This document shows, one piece after another, positions 8,521-16,414 of a DNA stretch of 64,000 nt. A program made the position numbers and the translations under genes. The DNA is from Fulvivirga marina (lineage in GTDB: Bacteria; Bacteroidota; Bacteroidia; Cytophagales; Cyclobacteriaceae), in NCBI RefSeq assembly GCF_016775155.1, contig NZ_JAEUGD010000066.1, positions 250,763-314,762 on the forward strand, read 5' to 3'. The notes below the pieces were generated by a model. It saw nothing but the letters and a program-made list of their open reading frames with translations. It was not told the origin of the DNA and did not search any database. Position 1 is the first letter of the stretch; every line of letters begins with the position of its first letter.

Positions 8521-9150
8521 ATGCACATCGCTATTTGTGGTAATATTGGTTCTGGTAAAACAACACTTGCAAAAATGCTCTCCCGTCACTATGGATGGGA
8601 AGCGGAACTCGAATCTGTAGAAGATAATCCCTATCTGGTAGATTTCTATGAAGATATGCACAGGTGGGCATTTCACTTGCAAATATATTTTCTGAACAGC
8701 AGGTTCTCCCAGGTGAAAAAGATTCGTGAAAACTGGAAGTCTACCGTTCAGGACAGAACCATATATGAAGACGCTTACATATTTGCCAACAACCTCTATC
8801 GGTCAAGCTACATCAATGATCGTGACTACTCCAGCTATCTCACACTTTTCGAGTCAATGATCCAGCATGTAGAAGCTCCGGATCTTTTGATCTACCTGAA
8901 GGCAGATATTCCAAAACTGGTAAGTCAGATACAGAAAAGAGGAAGGGACTATGAAAATGCCATCAGACTTGACTACTTGAAAAATCTAAATGAGCGCTAC
9001 CTTGAATGGATAGATAGCTACAATCTGGGCAAACTGTTAATTGTGGATGTAAACAATATGGATTTTGTTGCTAACCAGGAAGATTTTGCAAGTATCGTAA
9101 GCAAAATTGATGTGGAGTTACACGGTCTTTTCAGTAATAAAAAAGCTTAA
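8521..9150 (+). CDS. Deoxynucleoside kinase
   Basis: A 209-residue P-loop kinase that phosphorylates deoxynucleosides in the salvage pathway. The start at 8521 is chosen because the family begins with a beta strand directly before the P-loop (MHIAICGNIGSGKTT). Other signatures are the DRTIYEDAYIFANNLY segment (ERS/DRS-type motif and substrate site), DLLIYLKAD, and the lid KRGRDYE. It resembles the dNK proteins widespread in Bacteroidota (dCK/dGK-like), and which base it prefers cannot be read from the sequence. It is a single-gene unit ending in a bidirectional terminator. Confidence 0.92.
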   Translation: MHIAICGNIGSGKTTLAKMLSRHYGWEAELESVEDNPYLVDFYEDMHRWAFHLQIYFLNSRFSQVKKIRENWKSTVQDRTIYEDAYIFANNLYRSSYINDRDYSSYLTLFESMIQHVEAPDLLIYLKADIPKLVSQIQKRGRDYENAIRLDYLKNLNERYLEWIDSYNLGKLLIVDVNNMDFVANQEDFASIVSKIDVELHGLFSNKKA

Positions 9151-9155
9151 TAAAA

Positions 9156-9188
9156 AACAAGCCACTCATGGCCAATGAGTGGCTTGTT
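9156..9188. terminator. Bidirectional terminator between convergent genes
   Basis: Perfect 14-bp arms AACAAGCCACTCAT and ATGAGTGGCTTGTT enclose a 5-nt loop. It separates the kinase gene from the convergent DUF5777 gene and ends both transcripts. Confidence 0.9.
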
Positions 9189-9204
9189 ACCCTATATACA
9201 AAAG

Positions 9205-10098
9205 CTACCAGCCAGCTTCTTTTTTCTTCTCTAGCTGAAAAGTTCTGGAAATATTAAACCCAAAGTGGATATCTCCATCAAAGAAATCATCATTAGTCTC
9301 TGTAATAAACGATCTCTCAATAGCTGTAACCGAATTAGTAAAGTGTAGCTGAAATACGTGACCTCCTGTTTCAATATCAAAGCCTACGGCGATCGAATTT
9401 TTGTAAATGCTATTTTCAGGTGGATTAATGCGATAATAATACTCTGCGTTAAACGCTAGTCGTCGCGTTAACTTTACACGCCCTCCCATTCCAATCGCAA
9501 TCTGATCATTATCATCAAAAATTTCAACCCTGTTTTTATGCACAAAAGTAGGCATCACCTGTAAAGACAGATTGCTGCTAAACTTCCTAGCTATTAGTAA
9601 CTGACTAACTGTAGCCAATCTGTCGTTAAAAGAATAAGTAGGGTCATCCTCTTCTTTAGGGGTAGTTTTAAGAGCAAGGCTATTAAACAATACCATACTC
9701 ACCGGGGCTCCATTAGAAGCCTGTCTTATAAATTTATATTTCAGAAAAGCATCGAAACTCTTATCATAGGAACTTCTGCCAACTCCTAAGTTAATATTAT
9801 CTGTAATACCATATTCTAACCCCAGCCTGATGTTTGCATTATCCAGACCGAATAAATTATGTGCACCAGAGTTCACCCTCCCAAACCTATGGCTGATCAA
9901 AAATTCTAGCGCTTGTTTATGCTTGGTTTCTACAGAGTGACCTAATATCACCCTAGAGCCTTTAAAAGTGGCCGAAGTATATTGTTTACCTTCAGGTTCA
10001 TCAACAAGGTCCATTAAATCATCCTGAGCCATAACCGGAAGGTGAATAATCATAGCAAAAGCAGCCATGAAGTAATAAAATACATATCTAAAATTCAT
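9205..10098 (-). CDS. DUF5777 family outer-membrane beta-barrel protein
   Basis: A 297-residue protein with a cleavable signal peptide (ending PVMAQ). The rest has alternating amphipathic strands. The motif SHRFGRVNSGAHNLFGLDNA followed by NIRLGLEYGITDNINLGVG is the signature of DUF5777, an outer-membrane barrel family of Bacteroidota. It is the last gene of the ECF-sigma operon, 14 bp after yceI. Its usual company of a YceI protein and a c-type cytochrome-like protein is found here too. I infer a shared envelope role, perhaps electron transfer or isoprenoid/quinone handling, but no direct evidence is visible. Confidence 0.88.
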   Translation of the reverse strand: MNFRYVFYYFMAAFAMIIHLPVMAQDDLMDLVDEPEGKQYTSATFKGSRVILGHSVETKHKQALEFLISHRFGRVNSGAHNLFGLDNANIRLGLEYGITDNINLGVGRSSYDKSFDAFLKYKFIRQASNGAPVSMVLFNSLALKTTPKEEDDPTYSFNDRLATVSQLLIARKFSSNLSLQVMPTFVHKNRVEIFDDNDQIAIGMGGRVKLTRRLAFNAEYYYRINPPENSIYKNSIAVGFDIETGGHVFQLHFTNSVTAIERSFITETNDDFFDGDIHFGFNISRTFQLEKKKEAGW

Positions 10099-10112
10099 TG
10101 TCTTTTCTTTCC

Positions 10113-10649
10113 TTAAATTGGTTTATAAATAAAGTTGATGGTTACTTCTACTTCTTCAGCAATATTTTGCCAAAGAACCTGAGGTATTTTTACCTTGTAA
10201 TCTTCCAGGCGTACAGGAAATACACTTTTAAGGTATAACTTACCATCCTTATATTCCATCTCTCCATCTACATTTATAGCACGTGTAATACCATGTATCG
10301 TTATGTCTCCTTTAGCTGTTACCTTTTGAGTTGCCTTACCTTCCTCATAATTGATCACCTCTCCTTTAAATATAGCTTTTGGATATTTTTCAGACTCCAT
10401 GTAGTTTTCATTGAAATGCTCCTGCATTAACGATTTTTTGAACTCAAAAGAAGTGATTGGTATAGAAAAAACGATCTGCTTACTTTCTTCATCAAATACA
10501 CTTGACCCATCCTTGTTGTCAGCAGCTATATTTTCCAGAGTGGCTTCTGAAAAGAACCTTACCTTACTTTCAAAGGATTTGTATTTCTGCCCATAAGCGG
10601 TGATACTAAGGCCAAATATTACGATTAATAATTTAATTCTTGGATTCAT
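10113..10649 (-). CDS. YceI family periplasmic protein
   Basis: A 178-residue protein with a signal peptide (ending TAYGQ) and a full YceI lipocalin-like domain. The conserved core includes MQEHFNENYMESEKYPKAIF, then AKGDITIHGITRAI and FPVRLEDYKVKIP. YceI proteins bind polyisoprenoid lipids in a long hydrophobic pocket, and here the substrate is unknown. It lies 20 bp after the lipoprotein gene and 14 bp before DUF5777, in the operon led by the ECF sigma factor. Confidence 0.92.
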   Translation of the reverse strand: MNPRIKLLIVIFGLSITAYGQKYKSFESKVRFFSEATLENIAADNKDGSSVFDEESKQIVFSIPITSFEFKKSLMQEHFNENYMESEKYPKAIFKGEVINYEEGKATQKVTAKGDITIHGITRAINVDGEMEYKDGKLYLKSVFPVRLEDYKVKIPQVLWQNIAEEVEVTINFIYKPI

Positions 10650-10669
10650 GGTTGTTAATATTATTGTTT

Positions 10670-11485
10670 TTAATTTTTCAGAGCTCCATCTTCTACCCAG
10701 CAGGCGATAAGATCCTTTTCCTCCTGCGATAGTGATTGGTTTGAATCCGGTGGTGGCATATCACCATTTTGGGTCAACTTCTTTATGTTATCAGCATGTT
10801 CCTTTACATTAGCAAAAACATTCCAATTCAGATTTGCCCCCTGATCTCCATTATGGCAACCTTCGATTGCACAGTTAGTTATTATAATTTCTTTAACCTG
10901 TTGCTCATAGCTTGTGCCATTAAAAATAGTTTTTTGGGCAAACACCTGGCAACCGGCTTCATCTTTTACAACTATTTTATATGTCCCAGCGGCTAGCCCG
11001 CTAAATGTATTTAAGGACTGGAAAGTGCCATTATCCAGTTGGTACGACAGCTGACCTTCACCAGTAGCATTTACAACGAGTTCACCCCCTTCCGAATCAC
11101 ACCCCGCACTGGTAGTAGATATACTGTTTATGACCAATGAAGAGCCCACAACACCAATTGTAATTGAAGTAGTTACTTCACACTCATTAACATCCCTAAC
11201 GGTCACCACGTAATTTCCAGCAGAAAGTCCCGAAAACACTCCGGTGGCCTGAAAATCCACACCGTTAACACTATACAGCAAATCTCCCTGCCCTCCTTGT
11301 GCTGAAGCTGTCACAGCTCCATCCTTAGCAAGGCAATCGGATACATTCTTCACGTTGTCTATTTCTATTTGAAGGCCTGAATCCGCGCAGTTGACGGGTT
11401 CAGGATCTTTCTCACTGGAACACCCAGAAAGCCATAACAGCCCCAAACTAAGGGCAACACAATATGTCCTTATCGATCTTTTCAT
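10670..11485 (-). CDS. SprB-repeat lipoprotein with cytochrome c-like C-terminus (CX4CH)
   Basis: A 271-residue lipoprotein (lipobox LSGC, Cys about 22). Two SprB-type repeats follow, seen as FSGLSAGNYVVTVRDVNEC and FSGLAAGTYKIVVKDEAGC at their ends. The C-terminal 80 residues look like a cytochrome c domain of the type found with planctomycete-style cytochromes: ITNCAIEGCHNG, then GDMPPP and DLIACWVEDGA. The heme motif is CAIEGCH, that is CX4CH instead of CXXCH. MPPP would supply the Met ligand. If heme is bound, this is a surface or periplasmic electron carrier. It lies 14 bp after the anti-sigma gene. Confidence 0.8.
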   Translation of the reverse strand: MKRSIRTYCVALSLGLLWLSGCSSEKDPEPVNCADSGLQIEIDNVKNVSDCLAKDGAVTASAQGGQGDLLYSVNGVDFQATGVFSGLSAGNYVVTVRDVNECEVTTSITIGVVGSSLVINSISTTSAGCDSEGGELVVNATGEGQLSYQLDNGTFQSLNTFSGLAAGTYKIVVKDEAGCQVFAQKTIFNGTSYEQQVKEIIITNCAIEGCHNGDQGANLNWNVFANVKEHADNIKKLTQNGDMPPPDSNQSLSQEEKDLIACWVEDGALKN

Positions 11486-11499
11486 TTTAATAAGTTTGT

Positions 11500-13251
11500 T
11501 TATTTATTTTGGTTGAACTTATACATAAGATTTAAAAATGCACCGGTAGAAACCAGGTCTACCTTCCCCTCCCCTATACCCGCAACAGGTGCCTTAATAA
11601 AGGGCTCTAATTGAACAAAAAAACCATTCTTTACCTGTCTTTCATAACCCAACGACAGGTTCAGCACGCTAAAAAAATGGTTGTTCTTATTTTCATATTC
11701 ACTGGACCACTCCTTTTCAGTGCCATTGGCTTTGCTGAAGAAATCATAACTTTCCAGTAGCATGATATAGCTTGAAAAACCAGTCAATAGATAAAAACCA
11801 TGATTAACATTTTTACTTAGGTAGTAACTTATATTTACCGGAATATCAATTACCCTGCAGTCACCATCTATTCTAATGAAATCACTTGAACCTGAATAGT
11901 AACCTCCTCCGGAACTCTCCTCACTGAAATAGATTTTGCGGGAATAAATAGCTCCCGTTGAAATGCTCCACCGATTGATATAGTATGCTCCCATCAAACC
12001 AAAGTTACTTCCAGGCTTATCAGGCTCAAAATAACCTACAGAGGTTAGGTCTGGCGAATAAGCAAGTTTCAATGCAAAACTTCTACTATTGAGCGACGCC
12101 TCTCCTGTTATATCATCACTATCATCAGGAATCTCTACCATATTCAATTCTCTGTGATCAAATGAATATGAGTATTGGTGCTCCAAATAGCTCTTGGGCT
12201 CAAGAAATGCAGGGCTATAGACCCAAACTTGTTTATCCTTTTTAGAATAATTATCACTTCTTTCTTTACCAGCATTTGCTATGACCTGCCGATTTTCCTC
12301 CTTTGATTTAATCTGTCTATTAGACATGGTCTCTTCTTCCGGCTTGTCCTCTATAACACCCACAAGTTCATCATTATGAATCCGCTCTGCCGTACGAACC
12401 TCTATAGCATAGATATCATCAGCAGGCTCTTCATCAAAACCTCTCTTTTCTTCCCTTTGCTGATCACGGTCCTGCCTGGCATCAATAATACTCACCTGCA
12501 ATCCTGCATTGAATTTCTCGCTCTCAATATTATGTTCCCTCATAGTATACCTTGAAATTTCAGTGCTATAGATATTACTTTCCTCAACGTCAACCATGTT
12601 TTTATCTTCTTCTGATAACTTACCAGTAATATTCTCTTCTGAACTTATTTCCATATTTCCCAAAGAACTCTCCGGTTGCCTGTCATTTTTTCGCTCAACG
12701 GTTGTCAGCCTATACCTTTTTGCATTCTGAGAGCTATCAAAGACAGATTCTCCTTCCTTCAGTATCTCCGAACTGGAGGAAACATAGCCCTCCGTATCGT
12801 CTCTTTCGTTCACTAATTCCTCTCTATTTTTACCATGTCCTGAAGTTTCTTTATCAATGCCTCCATTAGAAAAGTATTCTGCATTGAAATTACCTGGTTC
12901 AGAGGTTCCTCCCTGCTGCACGCCTATGTTTTCATCACCCGCTTCAAAACAGTTATCTCTAACAGCATTTGTCTCCTGACGCTCTTTCATTTGATGCTCT
13001 ATAGTAACCTGAGAAACCTCTGCTAAAGGTATTACCTGACGCTCAGAAGATATTTTCCATATTACAATAGAACCTAGCAACAAAACACCTATTATCCCGC
13101 CCAGAATCTTAAAATAAGAGAAGCCATCGTCACCTCCATCATCTATTCTACGTTCCATATCTTCCCAGGCAGACTCATCAAATGATGCCTGATACTCTTC
13201 AGCCGCCTCCTTAAACAATTTGTCTAAATCATTGTCAGATATATTGCTCAT
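11500..13251 (-). CDS. Putative dual-membrane-spanning anti-sigma factor with outer-membrane beta-barrel
   Basis: A 583-residue protein with an unusual layout. Residues 1-45 are an acidic cytoplasmic segment (DLDKLFKEAAEEY, then SFDESAWEDMERRI) like the N-termini of Bacteroidota anti-sigma proteins. Residues 46-67 are one transmembrane helix. Residues 70-370 are a charged, low-complexity linker rich in E, D, K, N and S. From about residue 400 to the end there are amphipathic strands of a PorT-like outer-membrane barrel ending in LMYKFNQ. The gene overlaps the ECF sigma gene by 17 bp. This matches the Dma class known from Bacteroides, where a single chain links sigma factor and outer membrane. 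That function is inferred here. Confidence 0.8.
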   Translation of the reverse strand: MSNISDNDLDKLFKEAAEEYQASFDESAWEDMERRIDDGGDDGFSYFKILGGIIGVLLLGSIVIWKISSERQVIPLAEVSQVTIEHQMKERQETNAVRDNCFEAGDENIGVQQGGTSEPGNFNAEYFSNGGIDKETSGHGKNREELVNERDDTEGYVSSSSEILKEGESVFDSSQNAKRYRLTTVERKNDRQPESSLGNMEISSEENITGKLSEEDKNMVDVEESNIYSTEISRYTMREHNIESEKFNAGLQVSIIDARQDRDQQREEKRGFDEEPADDIYAIEVRTAERIHNDELVGVIEDKPEEETMSNRQIKSKEENRQVIANAGKERSDNYSKKDKQVWVYSPAFLEPKSYLEHQYSYSFDHRELNMVEIPDDSDDITGEASLNSRSFALKLAYSPDLTSVGYFEPDKPGSNFGLMGAYYINRWSISTGAIYSRKIYFSEESSGGGYYSGSSDFIRIDGDCRVIDIPVNISYYLSKNVNHGFYLLTGFSSYIMLLESYDFFSKANGTEKEWSSEYENKNNHFFSVLNLSLGYERQVKNGFFVQLEPFIKAPVAGIGEGKVDLVSTGAFLNLMYKFNQNK

Positions 13252-13837
13252 ATATTTCCTTATTCATCTTCATCAACATCTTTCTCAAATTAGCCCTGGC
13301 TTTCGATAGATTAGACTTTGATGTTCCAACAGAAATACCCAATTGCTTAGCTATCTCCTCATGGTTATACCCATCAATTACATATAAACTAAATACTGTC
13401 CTATACATTGGCGAAAGCCTCTGAACCAACTCCAGAATATCATTATGCGACATATCATCAATTACATCAACGCTCACCTGTTGATCATGTCCCTCGGTAA
13501 TATCCGCATGATAATAATGTTTTTTATTTGCCCTGAAGTGGTCTATTGCAGTATTGATCATAATCCTTCTTAGCCACCCCTTAAATGACCTTTTCGAATC
13601 ATACATATCAATTTTAGCAAAAACCTTCATAAAAGCATCATTTAAGATCTCCCTGGCTTCTTCATGATCCTGCGCATACCGCACACATATACTCATGGCA
13701 TAACCATAGTAATGCTTATAGAGCATACGTTGACTCTCTCTATTTTTACTTTTACACCCCTCTATTAAGATCATGTCATAGTCAGGATTAACCGTATTAT
13801 TAGACCTTTTGCCCTCATGACGGAGATAAATTTGCAT
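13235..13837 (-). CDS. ECF sigma factor (sigma-70 family, region 2 and 4)
   Basis: A 200-residue RNA polymerase sigma factor. Region 2 spans about residues 35-100 (YKHYYGYAMSICVRYAQ, DAFMKVFAKIDMYD, FKGWLRRIMINTAIDHFR). Region 4 spans about 130-185 (LSPMYRTVFSLYVIDGY, then HTH HEEIAKQLGISVGTSKSNL). A clear AAGGAGGC ribosome-binding site precedes the ATG, stronger than is usual here. It overlaps the downstream anti-sigma/barrel gene, so the pair should be made together. It is the first gene of a five-gene operon. The 286 bp upstream, before the small-RNA array, hold no gene. Confidence 0.95.
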   Translation of the reverse strand: MQIYLRHEGKRSNNTVNPDYDMILIEGCKSKNRESQRMLYKHYYGYAMSICVRYAQDHEEAREILNDAFMKVFAKIDMYDSKRSFKGWLRRIMINTAIDHFRANKKHYYHADITEGHDQQVSVDVIDDMSHNDILELVQRLSPMYRTVFSLYVIDGYNHEEIAKQLGISVGTSKSNLSKARANLRKMLMKMNKEIYEQYI

Positions 13838-14123
13838 TGGTTGCCTCCTTATTCAATTTACGAGTTTAAACTTTAATTCTTAAGTTAAGAACCGGCACAG
13901 AGCGTGGCTGCTTACTCAAAAGCCAAAGAGAATAAATCCAATGCTAGCAGGAACTATATTATTGTCTATATGGGGTATACACTGACTGGAATACAGGTGT
14001 ACAATAAGTGAACAACGTTGATAATAGCGTTCTTTAGCTACAAAATTAGGCACAAGTATCGAGTTATTTATAAAATAACTGTAGAAGGTAAGCTAGAGTA
14101 GTTAGACAAAAACCTTTATAAAC

Positions 14124-14181
14124 AAAAAAACCCTGAGAACCTAGCTCAGGGGGATTTCTGTTGTCTATAGTTGGCTTTAAT
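14124..14181 (-). ncRNA. Small RNA array, copy 1 (candidate)
   Basis: On the minus strand, TAAAGCCAACTATAGACAA (14179-14161) is followed by a terminator hairpin, CCCTGAG/CTCAGGG with a 7-nt loop (14151-14131), and seven T. A -7-like box TATCTTTC (14194-14187) lies 8 bp upstream of the leader. TTTG (14217-14214) lies 19 bp further up, the spacing expected of a Bacteroidota promoter. The transcript would be about 58 nt and has no open frame. Confidence 0.6.
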
Positions 14182-14217
14182 TGAATGAAAGATAGTATCA
14201 TTCCTTTCTTTTACAAA

Positions 14218-14294
14218 TAACGAAACGACCAATAACAAATACTACCGTTAAAGTGCAGCAATGGGCAATAAACATCAGCTCTCGACTAACGAAT
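14218..14294 (-). repeat. Conserved block upstream of small-RNA copy 1
   Basis: This block shares long runs with 14687-14763, including GAAACGACCAA, GCAA and AAACAT in the same order and spacing. Both blocks lie directly behind the promoter of a small-RNA copy, so either the duplication included upstream DNA or the block is a kept regulatory region. Confidence 0.65.
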
Positions 14295-14404
14295 GTATGC
14301 AATATTGTTTATTTAGTGTTGGGAAAGGGTATAACAGGCAAACTATGTAAAATACCTAAAAAATAATCGGATATTTTAAACATCGATAATCTCTGCATAC
14401 AAAC

Positions 14405-14463
14405 AAAAAATCCCCTGAAGTCATACTTCAGAGGATAATTCGTTGTCTATAGTTGGCTTTACT
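14405..14463 (-). ncRNA. Small RNA array, copy 2 (candidate)
   Basis: The same 19-nt leader (14461-14443) precedes an 11-bp stem (14436-14426 with 14420-14410) containing one G-U pair and ending in a T run. The loop is TATGA, not CTAGGT as in copies 3 and 4. The -7-like box TACTTTAG lies at 14475-14468, 7 bp from the leader. No -33 box is clear. The stem sequence differs from the other copies, yet it pairs fully. Confidence 0.55.
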
Positions 14464-14590
14464 GATACTAAAGTAGCAAGTAATAATAGCTTCAGGAAGT
14501 AAATTCAGATCAACAGTTAATTTTACCTACCAAACAACCACATCAAAAGTTAAACGACTGGCGACCTAATAGTTACAATCACACACAAAA

Positions 14591-14649
14591 CAAAAAATCC
14601 CTCAGGGACCTAGCCCTAAGGGATTTCTGTTGTCTATAGTTGGCTTTAA
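14591..14649 (-). ncRNA. Small RNA array, copy 3 (candidate)
   Basis: The leader is at 14647-14629. A 12-bp stem (14624-14613 with 14606-14595) with one G-U pair encloses the loop CTAGGT, followed by a T run. The -7-like box TATCTTCG lies at 14662-14655, 8 bp from the leader, with TTTA 19 bp further upstream. Confidence 0.6.
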
Positions 14650-14686
14650 TTATTTCGAAGATAACAGACTAATAATCAATTGTAAA

Positions 14687-14763
14687 TAATGAAACGACCA
14701 ACGACATATAACAACGACTAAGTGTAGCAACAGTCAACAAACATATCCACTCAGGCTAATGAA
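14687..14763 (-). repeat. Conserved block upstream of small-RNA copy 3
   Basis: This is the second copy of the block at 14218-14294. Copies 1 and 3 therefore look like products of one duplication of promoter, leader, hairpin and upstream region together. Confidence 0.65.
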
Positions 14764-14855
14764 CTTTAATCGAGAATAATAATCAGGATGGTGTAGAGCT
14801 ACGATGTCTAATAAGCATAAGCCACAATCATGCCCTTTCCAAATAGAAATTAAAT

Positions 14856-14915
14856 AAAAAATCCCTTAGGGACCTAGCCCCAAGGGATTTTTTGTTGTCT
14901 ATAGTTGGCTTTAAT
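14856..14915 (-). ncRNA. Small RNA array, copy 4 (candidate)
   Basis: The leader is at 14913-14895. A 16-bp stem (14893-14878 with 14871-14856) encloses the loop CTAGGT and has one G-U pair. Its base is A6/T6, so the T run pairs with the A run. The -7-like box TACCTTTA lies at 14929-14922, 9 bp from the leader. It is the copy nearest to the one-helix membrane protein gene. Confidence 0.6.
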
Positions 14916-14992
14916 ATGAAGTAAAGGTATAGCCTAAAACTGCTTTTATCAATTTAACATCGACAAACGAATATTATGATCGTTGGACTGCA

Positions 14993-15196
14993 TTAATCGT
15001 CGTTGAATTGCACTTTACTAAGACTGTCAGCATAAATAGTATCCTTTTTCTGCTCTCCTCTATGAAGCAAGCGTTCTTTTAACTGAGGTTTTGATCCTGG
15101 AAAAGTGGTCCTTATTGAAATATCATAAGTGACATAGATCATCGCTCCGAAAAATATCATCGCAAATAACAAAAAAAGTTTCTTTTTACTCATCAT
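14993..15196 (-). CDS. Small single-helix membrane protein
   Basis: A 67-residue protein. MMSKKKLFLL leads into one hydrophobic helix of about 18 residues, with Lys on the cytoplasmic side. The remaining 40 residues are charged and would lie outside the membrane. Either of the first two Met could be the start. No family is recognised. It lies directly upstream of the four-copy small-RNA array on the same strand, and read-through from it would enter copy 4. It is divergent from dinB. Confidence 0.65.
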   Translation of the reverse strand: MMSKKKLFLLFAMIFFGAMIYVTYDISIRTTFPGSKPQLKERLLHRGEQKKDTIYADSLSKVQFNDD

Positions 15197-15346
15197 ACTC
15201 TAGTCTACTTGCAAATATCCCATACCTTTTCAGAAAGATCAAATAAAATAATTGAACTAATTTTGATCTTGATAAACTAAGCAAACCCAGAACGATATAT
15301 TAATCGTATAAACCTACCAATACCAACGATACATGGGGCTATATTA

Positions 15347-16414
15347 ATGAGAAAGATTATACATATTGATATGGATGCTTTTTATGCCTCTGTTGAGCAA
15401 CGTGACAACCCTGAGCTAAAGGGGAAGCCTGTTGCAGTGGGCGGTAGCTCTGACCGTGGTGTAGTGGCGGCTGCAAGTTATGAAGCCCGGAAGTTTGGAG
15501 TTCGTTCTGCTATGCCATCTTCCATTGCAGCTCGAAAATGTCCTGATTTGATCTTCATTAAGCCTCGATTTGACGCATATAAAGCAGTATCAAACCAGAT
15601 ACGAGAGATTTTTTTTGAATATACGGATTTAGTTGAGCCTCTTTCTTTGGATGAAGCATACCTGGATGTAACACACAACAAAATGAATATGCCTTCTGCC
15701 ACCCTTATTGCCAGGGAGATAAAATCTAAAATAAAAGAGAAAACACAATTAACTGCATCGGCAGGTATTTCAATCAATAAATTCCTGGCAAAAACTGCCT
15801 CTGATGTAAACAAGCCCGATGGCCTATTTCTTATACCTCCAGATCAGGCAGAAGCTTATATAGAAAGCTTACCTATAGAACGTTTTTTTGGTATCGGTAA
15901 AGTAACTGCCGAAAAAATGCATAAAATGGGCATTAAAAATGGGCTTGACTTAAAAAAGTATAGCGAATCTGATCTGGCTATTAGATTTGGTAAATCCGGT
16001 AGATACTATTACCGGATAGCCCGGGCTATCGATGACCGCGAAGTAAACCCACACCGCATACGCAAATCACTAGGTGCAGAAAACACCTTTCTTCATGACC
16101 TAACTCAACCTGATGAAATAAGAAAAGAGCTCGAAAACATCAAAGACATTTTGATTAACCGCATGAAAAGGTCTAGTACAAAAGGAAAAACACTTACTAT
16201 GAAAGTGAAATTTCATGACTTTCAACAAATTACCCGTAGCAAGACCATTACTAAATGGATCGAAAATGAAAACCAGGTTACTTCACTATATGAGGAGTTG
16301 CTCACCACTTTCGATACCTCCGATGTGAAAATTCGCTTATTGGGACTCTCCATTTCCAACCTAAATCATGAAATTGAAGAAACGGCCTCCTATCAACTCA
16401 CTCTGAAGTTTTGA
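15347..16414 (+). CDS. dinB: DNA polymerase IV (Y-family translesion polymerase)
   Basis: A 355-residue Y-family polymerase, near the usual length. The catalytic carboxylates are in HIDMDAFYASVEQ (Asp8) and LSLDEAYLDVT. The fingers motif AASYEARKFGVRSAMP and the helix-hairpin-helix IERFFGIGKVTAEKMHKMGI are clear. The little-finger domain fills the C-terminal third. It copies across damaged bases with low fidelity. A C-terminal beta-clamp peptide is not obvious. ACGAT and ATCGT flank AT-rich DNA at 15292-15307 and could be an operator, but this is weak. The 3' end overlaps the convergent DUF4442 gene by 17 bp. Confidence 0.95.
   Translation: MRKIIHIDMDAFYASVEQRDNPELKGKPVAVGGSSDRGVVAAASYEARKFGVRSAMPSSIAARKCPDLIFIKPRFDAYKAVSNQIREIFFEYTDLVEPLSLDEAYLDVTHNKMNMPSATLIAREIKSKIKEKTQLTASAGISINKFLAKTASDVNKPDGLFLIPPDQAEAYIESLPIERFFGIGKVTAEKMHKMGIKNGLDLKKYSESDLAIRFGKSGRYYYRIARAIDDREVNPHRIRKSLGAENTFLHDLTQPDEIRKELENIKDILINRMKRSSTKGKTLTMKVKFHDFQQITRSKTITKWIENENQVTSLYEELLTTFDTSDVKIRLLGLSISNLNHEIEETASYQLTLKF

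Noticed and set aside
13962-13980. A fifth copy of the small-RNA leader
   Set aside because: TTGTCTATA matches, but the rest of the leader, the hairpin and a -7 box are absent. It may be a decayed copy or chance.
14124-14915. Repeats at 14.1-14.9 kb as a CRISPR array
   Set aside because: Units are 190-280 bp apart with unequal spacers, and each carries a hairpin with a T run and a promoter-like box. This does not fit CRISPR repeats of constant length and spacing.
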